From Pseudoalteromonas sp. '520P1 No. 423' (GTDB taxonomy: Bacteria > Pseudomonadota > Gammaproteobacteria > Enterobacterales > Alteromonadaceae): DNA of 64,000 nt. The position numbers and the translations under genes were made by a program. Of the stretch, positions 16,168-24,887 are shown piece by piece. The notes under the pieces are model-generated. The model did no database searches. It was not told the origin of the DNA and saw only the letters and a list, made by a program, of their open reading frames with translations. Position 1 is the first letter of the stretch; every line of letters begins with the position of its first letter. The stretch lies in assembly GCF_001269985.1 (NCBI RefSeq), contig NZ_BBZB01000001.1, forward strand, positions 2,914,001 through 2,978,000. Reading direction: 5' to 3'.

Positions 16168-17301
16168 TTAAAAGATACGACCTAAGCTTTCTAAAGCTGA
16201 ACGATTGGTTTTAGCAATGCATTCAGTATCTCCGAGTGATTTTTTTGTTTCAGGATCAGCTAAACCAGTTACTTTAAGTTTATTTTCACCTTGATACTCT
16301 CGTAATGCTACTACAGTATTTTGATCGTATTTCAGATCTGCGATTTCAAATTCTTCATATTCAGGTTTCGTCTTCAAATACCCTAAGCAAATAAGGCTCA
16401 TTCGCGACATCGCAATATCCATTTTTTCATAATGTGTTAAGCGATTATTTGGTACTTCAACTTTAACTGGTTGTGCTGCTACTGTTTTTTTAGTCGTATT
16501 AGTACTTACTTTCAAAGGTGCAGGTGCTTTATGACCCTGAGCTAGAGAATTATCAGAATTGTAGCGATAATACGTTTTAGGAACTTTAGTCTCTAAGTAA
16601 GACACTGCTTTTATGATCACTTCACGTAATGCTTTTTCTTTTGGTGTATTAGACCAACCGCTGATATTACCGCCAACTAAAGCACCACCAAAGTTAGTTG
16701 CAGCACTTGTAAAATCAAAGTCTTTGCTGCCCCCTTCAATACTTGTAGCAGCCAAAATACGTGAAGTGCGAGTATCAATTAAACGCAAATCGATTGCCAT
16801 ATGAGAACTTGAAAACCCTGCTGAAACAGAACTAAATACATCACCAATTAAACCTGAGCCACCAACATTGGTGCCTGAACTATCATCATCAAATTCAGTT
16901 ACTGAAGCAACAACAACCATTTCTGCACCTTCAATTTGACCATATGCAGCCCCAGAATCTGCACTCACTCGACCTGATACAGCTAAGTCTTGCTCAGATA
17001 AAACAGCATCAAGAGCTTGGCGTTCAAGAACAATAAACCGATTTGTACCTACTAATGCAGTTGTTAGCTGATCGGCCATACCTTCGCCAATCTCTTTACG
17101 CCACCAATGAGCATCATTCGATTTATCAGTAAAACGCGCAACCGCAATACGTGCTTTAGGCCCATTGTAATCTTGCTTTGCAACCTCATTTATATTGGCT
17201 GCATTTTGATTAGATGTCACTTTTGTTGAAGTAGTTTGACAAGCTAAGAGGTTTACTGCGATTAAAGCTGAAATAAGCAGCTTTGGAGTGTGAGTTAATA
17301 T
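16168..17301 (-). CDS. CsgG-like outer-membrane lipoprotein with C-terminal peptidoglycan-binding-like domain; non-standard start
   Basis: The frame from GTG 17220 gives 350 residues without an export signal. Upstream the same frame stays open and encodes LTHTPKLLISALIAVNLLAC, a lipoprotein signal peptide with lipobox LLAC, beginning at an ATA codon (17299-17301) placed five bases after AGGA. No ATG, GTG or TTG lies between there and the stop upstream, so either ATA is used or an ATG was mutated. The mature part matches CsgG (ARIAVARFTDKS, GMADQLTTALVGTNRFIVLE, GAEMVVVASVTEF, DLRLIDTRTSRILAA), which forms the curli secretion pore. The C-terminal 90 residues add a VVALREYQGENKLKVTG...T PG-binding-like motif. 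Curlin-like genes lie 1.6 kb away. Confidence 0.75.
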   Translation of the reverse strand: MLTHTPKLLISALIAVNLLACQTTSTKVTSNQNAANINEVAKQDYNGPKARIAVARFTDKSNDAHWWRKEIGEGMADQLTTALVGTNRFIVLERQALDAVLSEQDLAVSGRVSADSGAAYGQIEGAEMVVVASVTEFDDDSSGTNVGGSGLIGDVFSSVSAGFSSSHMAIDLRLIDTRTSRILAATSIEGGSKDFDFTSAATNFGGALVGGNISGWSNTPKEKALREVIIKAVSYLETKVPKTYYRYNSDNSLAQGHKAPAPLKVSTNTTKKTVAAQPVKVEVPNNRLTHYEKMDIAMSRMSLICLGYLKTKPEYEEFEIADLKYDQNTVVALREYQGENKLKVTGLADPETKKSLGDTECIAKTNRSALESLGRIF

Positions 17302-17729
17302 ATTGATCCTATATTTATTATAATTAAATACTTAGAATCGTATTTACTGATTTGATAAATCAAATAATACATATTAAAGCATTTAAAATTAATTCCTTAT
17401 TCCTTCATAGTATATATAAATCACCTGGTTAAAAACAATACATAATTTGAATTTTAAGTACAGATATTTATAAGTAAATAATTTTTTTGTTCAAAGAAAT
17501 TGATTTAAGTTCAATAAATGAAGATAAAGTACTAAATAATTAAATAATTAAATAATTAAATAATTAAATAATTAAATAATTAAATAATAATTTTAGTACT
17601 TTTATTTATATCAAATTAAAAACTATAAACTACTCACATTCCTATCATGAGCCTTTAATGGGTTGTTATCTGGAAAAGCTAGTTGTTCATTTTCATCTAG
17701 TATTCAAGGCGATAAACAGTTTCTATCTT
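17302..17729. other. 428-bp AT-rich gap with an 8-bp repeat and decayed peroxidase sequence
   Basis: Holds the leader of the CsgG-like gene (17302-17340), an 8-bp tandem repeat (17533-17588) and, at 17640-17729, minus-strand sequence that seems to continue the decayed cytochrome peroxidase (QLAFPDNNPLKAHDRNV in another frame). No intact gene is seen. Confidence 0.55.
17533..17588. repeat. 8-bp tandem repeat, 7 copies
   Basis: TAAATAAT is repeated seven times exactly, about 230 bp upstream of the CsgG-like gene and 140 bp downstream of the peroxidase remnant. Pure A/T octamer arrays are prone to slippage and strain-to-strain length change. Confidence 0.93.
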
Positions 17730-18167
17730 TTACACATCGTTCAGCCCATTAAACCTGCCATGTCCAAGTAAGTCATGGCTGGCTTGGTCTATTTCATTAA
17801 CAGCAGATACGCCAACAGATAATGAAACATCATCGCCACCACCTAGCATAGGATGATGACAACTAACACAGGCAACACTTTGTTCACCGCCTAAGTTTTT
17901 TGCAAAAAATAATTTTTTACCCAGTTGTGATATTTGATCCGCAATTTTTGGTAAGTTTAACTCTGTTTCATTTATTGAAGTTATTTCAAGGGAGATCAAT
18001 AATTCTTTTAATCTTTGCTGGGTATTGTCTAGTTCATTTAATAGCGGTCTATTTGGTCTTACTGGTCTATTATCATCTCCTTCACCAGGTTTAGGCTTTT
18101 CCTTTGCAACGGCATTAAAAACACTCAATGCTCAAATTAATACGATATTACACATTTGAAATTTCAT
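17640..18167 (-). pseudogene. Di-haem cytochrome c peroxidase / MauG family remnant
   Basis: From ATG 18167 the frame reads MKFQMCNIVLI, a TGA at 18132-18134, then ALSVFNAVAKEKPKPGEGDD. The TGA sits inside what looks like the signal peptide. Downstream, LPKIADQISQLGKKLFFAKN followed by QSVACVSCHHPML carries one CxxCH haem site with the LGKxLFFD-type motif of bacterial CcpA/MauG proteins. The frame then stops at 17730 after HGRFNGLNDV, far short of the roughly 300 residues and second haem site of the family; a short stretch to 17640 may be more of it. Two independent lesions make this a clear pseudogene. Confidence 0.8.
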
Positions 18168-18390
18168 TTTATTTGTACTGCTATTTTTCATACTTAACCT
18201 CAAAAAGTATCACTACATCTTTGTGATGAACGTATTAAACTGCATTTGGTTGACACCAATATAAAATTAATTGTAATTATTTCATTGGGCGTATATTTAA
18301 AAATGTCACTATAAAGCATTGAAGGTTTGTATTTTTACCTATGGCTTGTTACTGTAATGTCAGTTAAAACACGAAAAGGAACAATTTCGA

Positions 18391-18666
18391 ATGAGCATTA
18401 ATCTTAATAATTTTGAAGAACTTGCACTACCTGTACTTAATAAACTTGCTGAAAGTTTTCCAACATTTTTAGGTGCATCAGACCTACCAGGTGAAGGCGA
18501 TGACAGAAATGATGTTTTAAGTATTTTACAGAACCAAGATCTCATTTTTTGTAATAACAAAAGCTGTTTTCAATTAACAACTGCCGGCGCTAAGTTATTT
18601 GGCTGCTCTATTGCTAAATCTTTAAAAAGCAAAATAAAAAGCGCTTCTTCTGAAGAGACTGCTTAG
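18391..18666 (+). CDS. Hypothetical protein, possible small winged-helix
   Basis: Not recognised. 91 residues, preceded by AAAAGGAACAATTTCG, a good ribosome-binding site. The middle part, RNDVLSILQNQDLIFCNNKS followed by CFQLTTAGAKLFG, has the length and pattern of a helix, turn and beta-wing, as in small winged-helix proteins. The tail is lysine- and serine-rich. There is no signal peptide despite the secreted-protein neighbours. It lies between the peroxidase remnant and the curlin-like genes and ends in a hairpin terminator, so it is a single-gene unit. It may be a local regulator of the curli-like genes, which is only positional inference. Confidence 0.6.
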   Translation: MSINLNNFEELALPVLNKLAESFPTFLGASDLPGEGDDRNDVLSILQNQDLIFCNNKSCFQLTTAGAKLFGCSIAKSLKSKIKSASSEETA

Positions 18667-18683
18667 TAAATTCTTTTAAAAAT

Positions 18684-18708
18684 AAGAGAGTTAATATTCA
18701 GCTCTCTT
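18684..18708 (+). terminator. Hairpin terminator after the 91-aa gene
   Basis: AAGAGAG and CTCTCTT flank an 11-base loop and are followed by TT, 18 bases after the stop codon. Confidence 0.65.
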
Positions 18709-18857
18709 TTCCACTATGTTCCTTACCCTTTAGCTCCGACTATTATTCAATATAAAAAACTAATAAATTATCATTGTTTTTTTGATTTAGCCAAATCAAG
18801 TACTAGACTCAAAATTCAATAAATGGAACTCATTTAATACTCATTAAAGGATTAATA

Positions 18858-19375
18858 ATGTTTATGCAAATGCATTCAAGTGGCATTTTTAACAAACAAA
18901 ATGTGCGTTCAATCACATTTATATTTTTGCTATTTTTAACTGCTTTTTCCTATTGCAAAGATTTATTAAATAACGAGCTAGACTTGTTAATTAGCCAAAG
19001 CGAATTTGCTGAATATTTTAACCAAACTTCTCACTCTGAACTCTCTACATCAAACACAGAGATAGATATTCAACAAGGTGCCTCTGTCAACCAAACCCAC
19101 TTAAATCATTACTCTTTTAAAAACACCATAGATATTTATCAAACCGGAACGAACAACATTGCTGACATTAATATCTTTGGCAAAAAAATATAATCCAGAC
19201 AAAACAGATTGGTGAAGGAAATAATATAAACATACATCAACAAAGTAATGACTCCCTTACAACTGTTGAACAATTTGGAAATTACAACCAAGTCATTATA
19301 AACATTCAGGGCAACACTCAGATTAATCGTATTACTCAAATGGGAAGCCATATGGCAGCAATAATAAGAAATTAA
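18858..19375 (+). pseudogene. csgB: CsgB-like curlin minor subunit, frameshifted at an A7 run
   Basis: The start at 18858 follows AAAGGATTAATA. Residues about 15-35 are a signal peptide (RSITFIFLLFLTAFSYC). Curlin-type repeats follow: DIQQGASVNQTHLNHYSFKN and TIDIYQTGTNNIADINIFGK. At 19181-19187 the run of seven A takes the frame into TAA (111 residues). If one more A were read, the frame would continue through TKQIGEGNNINIHQQSNDSL, TTVEQFGNYNQVIINIQGNT and QINRITQMGSHMAAIIRN to a TAA at 19375, adding three curlin repeats. So the product is truncated unless the ribosome or polymerase slips. It may also be a sequencing indel. Confidence 0.75.
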
Positions 19376-19425
19376 CATTCAATAAAATGAGTTCAGGTAA
19401 TTAAAATTAAAGTTTTTATTTTTTA

Positions 19426-19774
19426 AATCGTAAAACTATTCTAGCAGCTTTATTAACTGCTACTTTAGGATATACAACAAGTGTATCAGCTCAAGATGTT
19501 ACAATTGACCAACCAGGTGTTGATAACAGTGCCCTGGTCAATCAACTTGGAGAAAACCACGCTTATATTATGCAATCAGGCACGATGAATAATACTTGGA
19601 TTAATCAGGATAATTTAAATAATCATGTTAATGTGAACCAAGATGTCAATTCATTTCAATCACATGCTGAAGTTCACCAAACAGGTGAAAGTAATGTCAA
19701 TACATTTACCGGATACCGCAACTCAATAAATGTAAGTAGGGACTGGCAATAGCGCCACTGTGAATATGAATTAA
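19426..19774 (+). pseudogene. csgA: CsgA-like curlin major subunit, start codon lost and 3' frameshift
   Basis: The frame reads NRKTILAALLTATLGYTTSV followed by SAQDVTIDQPGVDNSALVNQ. This is a normal signal peptide and mature start, but the codon before Asn is TTA and no ATG precedes it in frame. Repeats follow: LGENHAYIMQSGTMNNTWIN, VNVNQDVNSFQSHAEVHQTG and ESNVNTFTGYRNSINVS. There the frame shifts near 19735 and the proper end GTGNSATVNMN-stop is found in another frame (TAA 19772-19774). An internal ATG at 19570 would give only a signal-less 60-residue piece. Gene dead unless resequencing changes it. Confidence 0.75.
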
Positions 19775-20136
19775 GTTAAAGTTTGTTTATGTTGTTCTAT
19801 TGATAATAGCAGCCTACCTATAAGTACCTAAATTCAAATATGCGTAAAGAAAAAACCGCTCTTCTTAACTTTTAAGGTACTGCTTCAGTTTAAAGACTAA
19901 GTTAGGAGAATTTGTGGAGAAAAATAATATAAAGGTGATATGGTGTTGTTTGATATTACAGATAAATAATTTATGACAATTTCAACGTACTATAGTGACT
20001 ATACACATCAATCATTCAAGGATATCATTTAAAATCGAATGCCATTCATCTATGATGAACAGCTTTCGATCATTTACTTCCTATTGCATTATCACAATTG
20101 ATCTATCAATTCCAAAGACAGTGAATCAATTTAACA
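19775..20136. other. 362-bp gap without a supported gene
   Basis: Between the curlin remnant and the next minus-strand gene. The only trace of coding is a 20-codon frame at about 19914 (GTG after TAGGAGAATTT), too short to support. No hairpin with a T tract stands out. csgE, csgF and csgD, expected in a complete curli locus, are not recognisable here. Confidence 0.5.
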
Positions 20137-20652
20137 TTACTCTGGAATAGGTGATGCTAAGTTTGAACTATCGGCAATAAATTTAGCTTTAGGATGAGAA
20201 TTCATTATATTTTCTACTTCACTAATTTGTTTTTTACTTACGTCAATTACAATAACTACTTCACCGGCATCTAAATGTTGCTCAAATAGATCAGTAAAAT
20301 AGCTATCAAATGAACCTCCAGTCATTTTTAATAACAGTAATGAGAAACTGACAACTAAAACTATCAGTAAAATTGGCATATGCGATAAGCTATTGAATAT
20401 ATCTGTAAATATATTTAATCCTAAAACGATTAAAATTAATAATAACGCAGATAAAAGATTTGCTCTCTTAGAAGCTGAAATTATATTAGTTTTTTCTAAC
20501 TGGGGACTTCCGTGTAAATGGTGAGTCTTTATTCCTTCGCTATCACGACTTAATACATAAAAATGATGGTCATCAATGCCATTATTATGTACTTCATTTG
20601 AAATTTGCTCCGCGTCATCTAAATCATTGGTAATATAAAACAATCTCTTCAT
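20137..20652 (-). CDS. Hypothetical two-helix membrane protein
   Basis: 171 residues. The first 50 (MKRLFYITNDLDDAEQISNE and HFYVLSRDSEGI) form a small alpha/beta domain. Two hydrophobic helices lie at about 64-110 (LLSALLLILIVLGLNIFTDI and ILLIVLVVSFSLLLL), separated by a short loop. The last 60 hold DAGEVVIVIDVSKKQISEVE, ending in a polar tail. The layout is that of short stress-related membrane proteins in marine gammaproteobacteria that lie near respiratory genes; no named family can be given. It is divergent from the cyo operon with 374 bases between them. Confidence 0.65.
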   Translation of the reverse strand: MKRLFYITNDLDDAEQISNEVHNNGIDDHHFYVLSRDSEGIKTHHLHGSPQLEKTNIISASKRANLLSALLLILIVLGLNIFTDIFNSLSHMPILLIVLVVSFSLLLLKMTGGSFDSYFTDLFEQHLDAGEVVIVIDVSKKQISEVENIMNSHPKAKFIADSSNLASPIPE

Positions 20653-21026
20653 GCAACACCTGCCAAATAATTCTATTTATTCTCTTAGTGTAGTTTGATT
20701 ATTTAAAAATTTACAAATCCATAGTAATTATATGGTTATAAAAACCATAAACTAATAGCTCTATCTATCCCTTTTTTGAAATTCCTTTAGTTTTCTCTTG
20801 TCATCAGAAGTAATTACATTTAATATTCGCGCGCTATTAATTATGATAATCATTCGCATTAACGTTCAAATTTTAACCTATGCTTTTCTGAACTTAAAAT
20901 CTAATGTGAATTTTTCAACTTTGTAATTAATTTATAAATTGTCGTTGTGTTTAATCGGTTTTGATCTGGTTTGGTTATTTAGATAAATAAAACGCCATTG
21001 CAGGTCGTTACCTAAAAGGTTTTTAA
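20653..21026. other. Promoter region of the cyo operon
   Basis: A 374-base divergent gap. The only defined motif is a Fur-box-like sequence at 20839-20857. The cyoA start has AAAAGGTTTTTAA in front. No small ORF is convincing. Confidence 0.55.
20839..20857. promoter_or_regulatory. Candidate Fur box upstream of cyoA
   Basis: AATTATGATAATCATTCGC matches 15 of 19 positions of the Fur consensus GATAATGATAATCATTATC by eye. It lies about 170 bp before cyoA. Control of a haem-copper oxidase by iron is plausible; binding is unproven. Confidence 0.45.
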
Positions 21027-21875
21027 ATGTTAAACAAAATCATTAAAACAGCTCTACTTTGTACTCTGATGATTTCTTTAAGTGGTTGTGAACTTGCTTT
21101 ATTCGATCCAAAAGGTCCTGTTGGAGAGCAAGCAAAATTACTTATTTTTATCTCCGTCGGCTTAATGCTGATTGTAATCATTCCTGTAATTTTTATGACT
21201 TTTTATTTTCCTTATAAATATAGGTCGACTAATAAAAATGCTGAGTATAAGCCGCATTGGGAGCATTCAACAAAAATCGAGCTCATTGTTTGGTTAATAC
21301 CTTGTTTAATTATTATTGTATTGGCTACAGTGACTTACCAAACCTCACACTCACTCGATCCCAGAAAACCATTAGGAAAAAATGAAGATACGGTCACAAT
21401 TCAGGTAGTTGCAATGGATTGGAAGTGGTTATTTATATATCCAGAACAACAAATTGCGACTGTAAACGAAATTGCCATACCTGTTAATAAACCTATCGAA
21501 TTTTTAATTACATCTGACACTGTAATGAACTCTTTTTTTATTCCTCGCTTAGGTAGCCAAATATACGCTATGGCAGGAATGGAAAACCGCTTGAATTTAA
21601 TGGCGAGTGAGCAAGGTGTTTTTCGCGGTATGTCGGCAAATTATAGTGGTTTTGGTTTTTCGGGTATGAAATTTAAAACTCATGCTTTAGACCAAGCCGG
21701 TTTTGAGCAATGGATAAGTAAAGTTAAACGCTCCCCACTTAAACTAGATGAAAAAATGTATAAAATGCTTTCAAAGAAAACTAAAGACCACGCTGTGCAA
21801 CATTTCCATGATGTTGATCCATTGCATTTTAAAAAGACAATAGAAAAATATACGGGAGTACAAAGTGGCAAATAA
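21027..21875 (+). CDS. cyoA: Cytochrome o ubiquinol oxidase subunit II
   Basis: The periplasmic cupredoxin-like subunit of the bo3 quinol oxidase. 282 residues: a lipoprotein signal ending LMISLSGC, two membrane helices (about 40-62 and 88-108), then the Cu-less cupredoxin domain with [20 protein letters not shown] near 125-144, [17 protein letters not shown] near 168-184 and [12 protein letters not shown]. The copper ligands of cytochrome c oxidases are absent, as in CyoA. First gene of a five-gene operon, overlapping cyoB by 11 bases. A candidate Fur box lies upstream. Confidence 0.93.
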   Translation: MLNKIIKTALLCTLMISLSGCELALFDPKGPVGEQAKLLIFISVGLMLIVIIPVIFMTFYFPYKYRSTNKNAEYKPHWEHSTKIELIVWLIPCLIIIVLATVTYQTSHSLDPRKPLGKNEDTVTIQVVAMDWKWLFIYPEQQIATVNEIAIPVNKPIEFLITSDTVMNSFFIPRLGSQIYAMAGMENRLNLMASEQGVFRGMSANYSGFGFSGMKFKTHALDQAGFEQWISKVKRSPLKLDEKMYKMLSKKTKDHAVQHFHDVDPLHFKKTIEKYTGVQSGK

Positions 21876-23907
21876 AGCGACAATTATTACCGATCCGGAT
21901 CCATTCACAGGTAAGCTCACTTGGGATTCTATTCCATTACACGACCCTGTCATTCTGCCCGTGATGATAGCTGTGATATTAGGTGGTTTAGCCTTATTGA
22001 TAGTCATTACTAAAATGGGAAAGTGGCAATATTTATGGGATGAATGGTTTACCTCTGTTGATCATAAAAAAATAGGGATTATGTATATCATTGCTGCCAT
22101 AGTGATGCTAATACGAGGCTTTTCTGATGCACTTATGATGCGTGCCCAACAAGCTTTTGCAACAGCAGACAGTGTTGGTGCAGGCTATTTACCTCCTGAA
22201 CACTATGATCAAATTTTCACTGCTCATGGCGTTATAATGATTTTCTTTGTTGCTATGCCACTCGTAGTAGGATTAATGAATATCATAGTCCCCTTACAAA
22301 TTGGTGCAAGAGATGTTGCTTTCCCATTTCTAAATTCACTCAGTTTTTGGTTATTTGTAGTTGGTGCTATTTTAATAAATATTTCTCTATTTTTAGGTGA
22401 ATTTGCAGCAACTGGCTGGCTTGCCTACCCGCCTTTATCTGGTATTGAATACAGTCCCTGGGTAGGAGTAGATTATTGGCTCTGGGCATTACAAATATCA
22501 GGTATAGGAACCTTATTAACTGGGGTTAACTTCTTTGTGACCATTTTAAGAATGCGTGCTCCTGGTATGAAATTAATGCAAATGCCGGTTTTCACATGGA
22601 CTTCATTGTGTGCAAATGTATTAATCATTGCCTCTTTTCCAATTTTAACCGTTACTTTAACTTTGTTAACCCTAGATCGTTATCTTGGTACTCATTTTTT
22701 TACTAATGATTTAGGTGGTAATCAGATGATGTATGTCAATTTAATTTGGGCATGGGGTCATCCAGAAGTATACATTTTAATCTTACCTGCATTTGGTATT
22801 TTCTCTGAAATAACGTCTACTTTTTCACGTAAACGCCTGTTTGGTTATACCTCTTTAGTATGGGCTACAGCCGCTATTATGGTACTGGCTATGGTTGTTT
22901 GGTTACACCACTTCTTTACTATGGGTGCCGGTGCCAGTGTAAATGCCTTCTTTGGTATCGCAACTATGATTATTTCAATACCCACAGGGGTTAAAATATT
23001 TAACTGGCTGTTTACTATGTATAAAGGTCGAGTTGAATTTACAGCATCCATGTGGTGGACATGTAGTTTCTTATTCACCTTTACCATAGGTGGTATGACT
23101 GGCGTAATGCTCGCTATCCCAGCAGCAGATTTTGTATTACATAACAGCTTATTTTTAATAGCTCATTTTCACAATGTAATCATAGGTGGTGCCGTATTTG
23201 GATATTTTGCAGGCATTACTTATTGGTTCTCAAAAGCAACGGGCTTCACTTTAGACGAAAAACTCGGAAAAATTGCTTGTGCGCTTTGGACTATCGGTTT
23301 CTTTATCGCATTTATGCCTTTATATATTCTTGGCTTTAATGGCATGACACGTCGATTAAATTATTACGATAACCCTGATTGGGCACCTATGTTATGGATT
23401 GCTGCTTTTGGTGCAATAGTGATCCTTGGCGGTATCTTAGTACAGCTTTATCAAATATTTATCAGCATACGTGATCGCCATAAAAATAAAGATTTAACCG
23501 GTGATCCTTGGAATGGTCGCACGCTTGAATGGTCTACATCATCTCCTCCTCCATTTTATAATTTTGCCACTATGCCAAAGATCCACGATCGAGATGAGCA
23601 TTATTATAAAAAAGAGCATGAAATTGCTTATGAGAAACCTGAGAAATATGTCCCTATTCATATGCCTAAAAACACCTGGGCAGGCATTGTAATAAGTGGT
23701 TTCTCTCTTGTTATGGGGTTTGCTTTTATTTGGCATATTTGGTGGATGGCGATATTTGGTTTTGTTGGCGCGATTGCATCTTGGATTATTTACTCTTTTG
23801 AGCGCAGTAAAGATTATTACGTTCAAGTACCAGAAATAAAACAAATAGAATCGGTGCATTTAGCTGATATTGCTAAACATCACCCTATTTCTAAAACGTC
23901 ATCTTAA
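21865..23907 (+). CDS. cyoB: Cytochrome o ubiquinol oxidase subunit I
   Basis: Catalytic haem-copper subunit that reduces O2 to water and pumps protons. 680 residues and about 15 helices, the length of CyoB. Seen in order: [14 protein letters not shown] near 60, [20 protein letters not shown] near 113 with the low-spin haem His, [18 protein letters not shown] near 291 with the Cu-B/Tyr pair, [12 protein letters not shown] near 346 with the two Cu-B histidines, and [14 protein letters not shown] near 428 with the remaining haem histidines. The long acidic C-terminus is usual for quinol oxidases. Confidence 0.96.
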   Translation: MANKATIITDPDPFTGKLTWDSIPLHDPVILPVMIAVILGGLALLIVITKMGKWQYLWDEWFTSVDHKKIGIMYIIAAIVMLIRGFSDALMMRAQQAFATADSVGAGYLPPEHYDQIFTAHGVIMIFFVAMPLVVGLMNIIVPLQIGARDVAFPFLNSLSFWLFVVGAILINISLFLGEFAATGWLAYPPLSGIEYSPWVGVDYWLWALQISGIGTLLTGVNFFVTILRMRAPGMKLMQMPVFTWTSLCANVLIIASFPILTVTLTLLTLDRYLGTHFFTNDLGGNQMMYVNLIWAWGHPEVYILILPAFGIFSEITSTFSRKRLFGYTSLVWATAAIMVLAMVVWLHHFFTMGAGASVNAFFGIATMIISIPTGVKIFNWLFTMYKGRVEFTASMWWTCSFLFTFTIGGMTGVMLAIPAADFVLHNSLFLIAHFHNVIIGGAVFGYFAGITYWFSKATGFTLDEKLGKIACALWTIGFFIAFMPLYILGFNGMTRRLNYYDNPDWAPMLWIAAFGAIVILGGILVQLYQIFISIRDRHKNKDLTGDPWNGRTLEWSTSSPPPFYNFATMPKIHDRDEHYYKKEHEIAYEKPEKYVPIHMPKNTWAGIVISGFSLVMGFAFIWHIWWMAIFGFVGAIASWIIYSFERSKDYYVQVPEIKQIESVHLADIAKHHPISKTSS

Positions 23908-23924
23908 TTGCACAGGAGTAAAAA

Positions 23925-24539
23925 ATGACTGCTACACATCATGATGCGTTGATAGAAACGCATCACGACAATGATCACCACGATTCAGGTGGCGATACAG
24001 TATTTGGTTTTTGGATTTATATCATGAGTGATTGCATATTATTTGCGACACTCTTTGCAACTTATGCAGTATTAAGTACAAGTTTTGCTGGTCAAATAAC
24101 ACCTAAAGAACTATTTGATTTGAACTTCGTTTTAGGAGAAACAGCATTACTTTTATTAAGTAGCTTCACTTTTGGTATGGCAATGTTATACGCCAACAAA
24201 AAACAAATGAAAGGCATGATTATATGGCTTTCTATCACATTTTTACTTGGTTCTGCTTTTTTAGTGATGGAAGTTTACGAGTTCTATCATTTTAGTAACG
24301 AAGGAGCGACACCTCAAACAAGTGCTTATTGGTCTGCTTTTTATGCCTTAATTGCAACTCATGGCTTACATGTATTTGCAGGATTAATATGGATGCTAGT
24401 GTTATTCGCCCACTTTAAACGAGATGGGATAAATGAAGATAATCTAGTTAGGCTTGCTTGTTTAAGTCTATTTTGGCATTTCTTAGATGTTATCTGGGTA
24501 TGTGTATTTTCAGTAGTTTACTTAATGGGAGTCATGTAA
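23925..24539 (+). CDS. cyoC: Cytochrome o ubiquinol oxidase subunit III
   Basis: 204 residues with five membrane helices and a His-rich cytoplasmic N-terminus (HHDALIETHHDNDHHDSGGD), as in CyoC. Family patterns are FGFWIYIMSDCILFATLFAT near 28-47, ETALLLLSSFTFGMAM near 70 and ATHGLHVFAGLIWMLVL near 145. It supports assembly and stability of the bo3 complex. It starts after CACAGGAGTAAAAA and its stop TAA overlaps the ATG of cyoD by one base. Confidence 0.94.
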   Translation: MTATHHDALIETHHDNDHHDSGGDTVFGFWIYIMSDCILFATLFATYAVLSTSFAGQITPKELFDLNFVLGETALLLLSSFTFGMAMLYANKKQMKGMIIWLSITFLLGSAFLVMEVYEFYHFSNEGATPQTSAYWSAFYALIATHGLHVFAGLIWMLVLFAHFKRDGINEDNLVRLACLSLFWHFLDVIWVCVFSVVYLMGVM

Positions 24540-24886
24540 TGAGCACGCATGTTTTAGAAACACAACACAGTCATGGAGGCGCTGCTCATGGCAGCGTAAG
24601 AGAGTACGTAATTGGATTATTATTATCCATTGCTTTAACAGCTCTGCCATTTGCGTCATTAATGTTCGAGTTATTCACTGGACCAGTTACATTAATGATC
24701 ATACTGCTTTGTGCTGTAGCACAGATATTTGTTCAGTTAATTTTCTTTTTACATATGAACTCATCATCAGAACAGCTATGGAATACAACATCTGCTGTTT
24801 TTATCGTTTTAATAGTCGCTATTTTGGTAGTAGGTTCTATTTGGATTATGGAACACCTAAACCACAATATGCTGATGGGTCACTAA
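24539..24886 (+). CDS. cyoD: Cytochrome o ubiquinol oxidase subunit IV
   Basis: 115 residues, three membrane helices, matching CyoD. The start is the ATG at 24539 that overlaps the cyoC stop; the open frame extends further upstream but that part lies inside cyoC. The N-terminus is His-rich (HVLETQHSHGGAAHGS), followed by REYVIGLLLSIALTALPFAS and LLCAVAQIFVQLIFFLHMN, which is the conserved second helix of this subunit. It is needed for Cu-B insertion and assembly. One base separates it from cyoE. Confidence 0.92.
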   Translation: MSTHVLETQHSHGGAAHGSVREYVIGLLLSIALTALPFASLMFELFTGPVTLMIILLCAVAQIFVQLIFFLHMNSSSEQLWNTTSAVFIVLIVAILVVGSIWIMEHLNHNMLMGH

Positions 24887-24887
24887 T

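Noticed and set aside
18060..18520. Similar PGEGDD words in the peroxidase remnant and in the divergent 91-aa gene, as a possible shared exon or duplication
   Set aside because: The match covers only about 20 bases and the flanks are unrelated; short acidic words like this arise by chance.
19914..19976. 20-codon frame with TAGGAGAATTT in front of a GTG
   Set aside because: Good ribosome-binding site, but too short and without any recognisable composition to support a gene.
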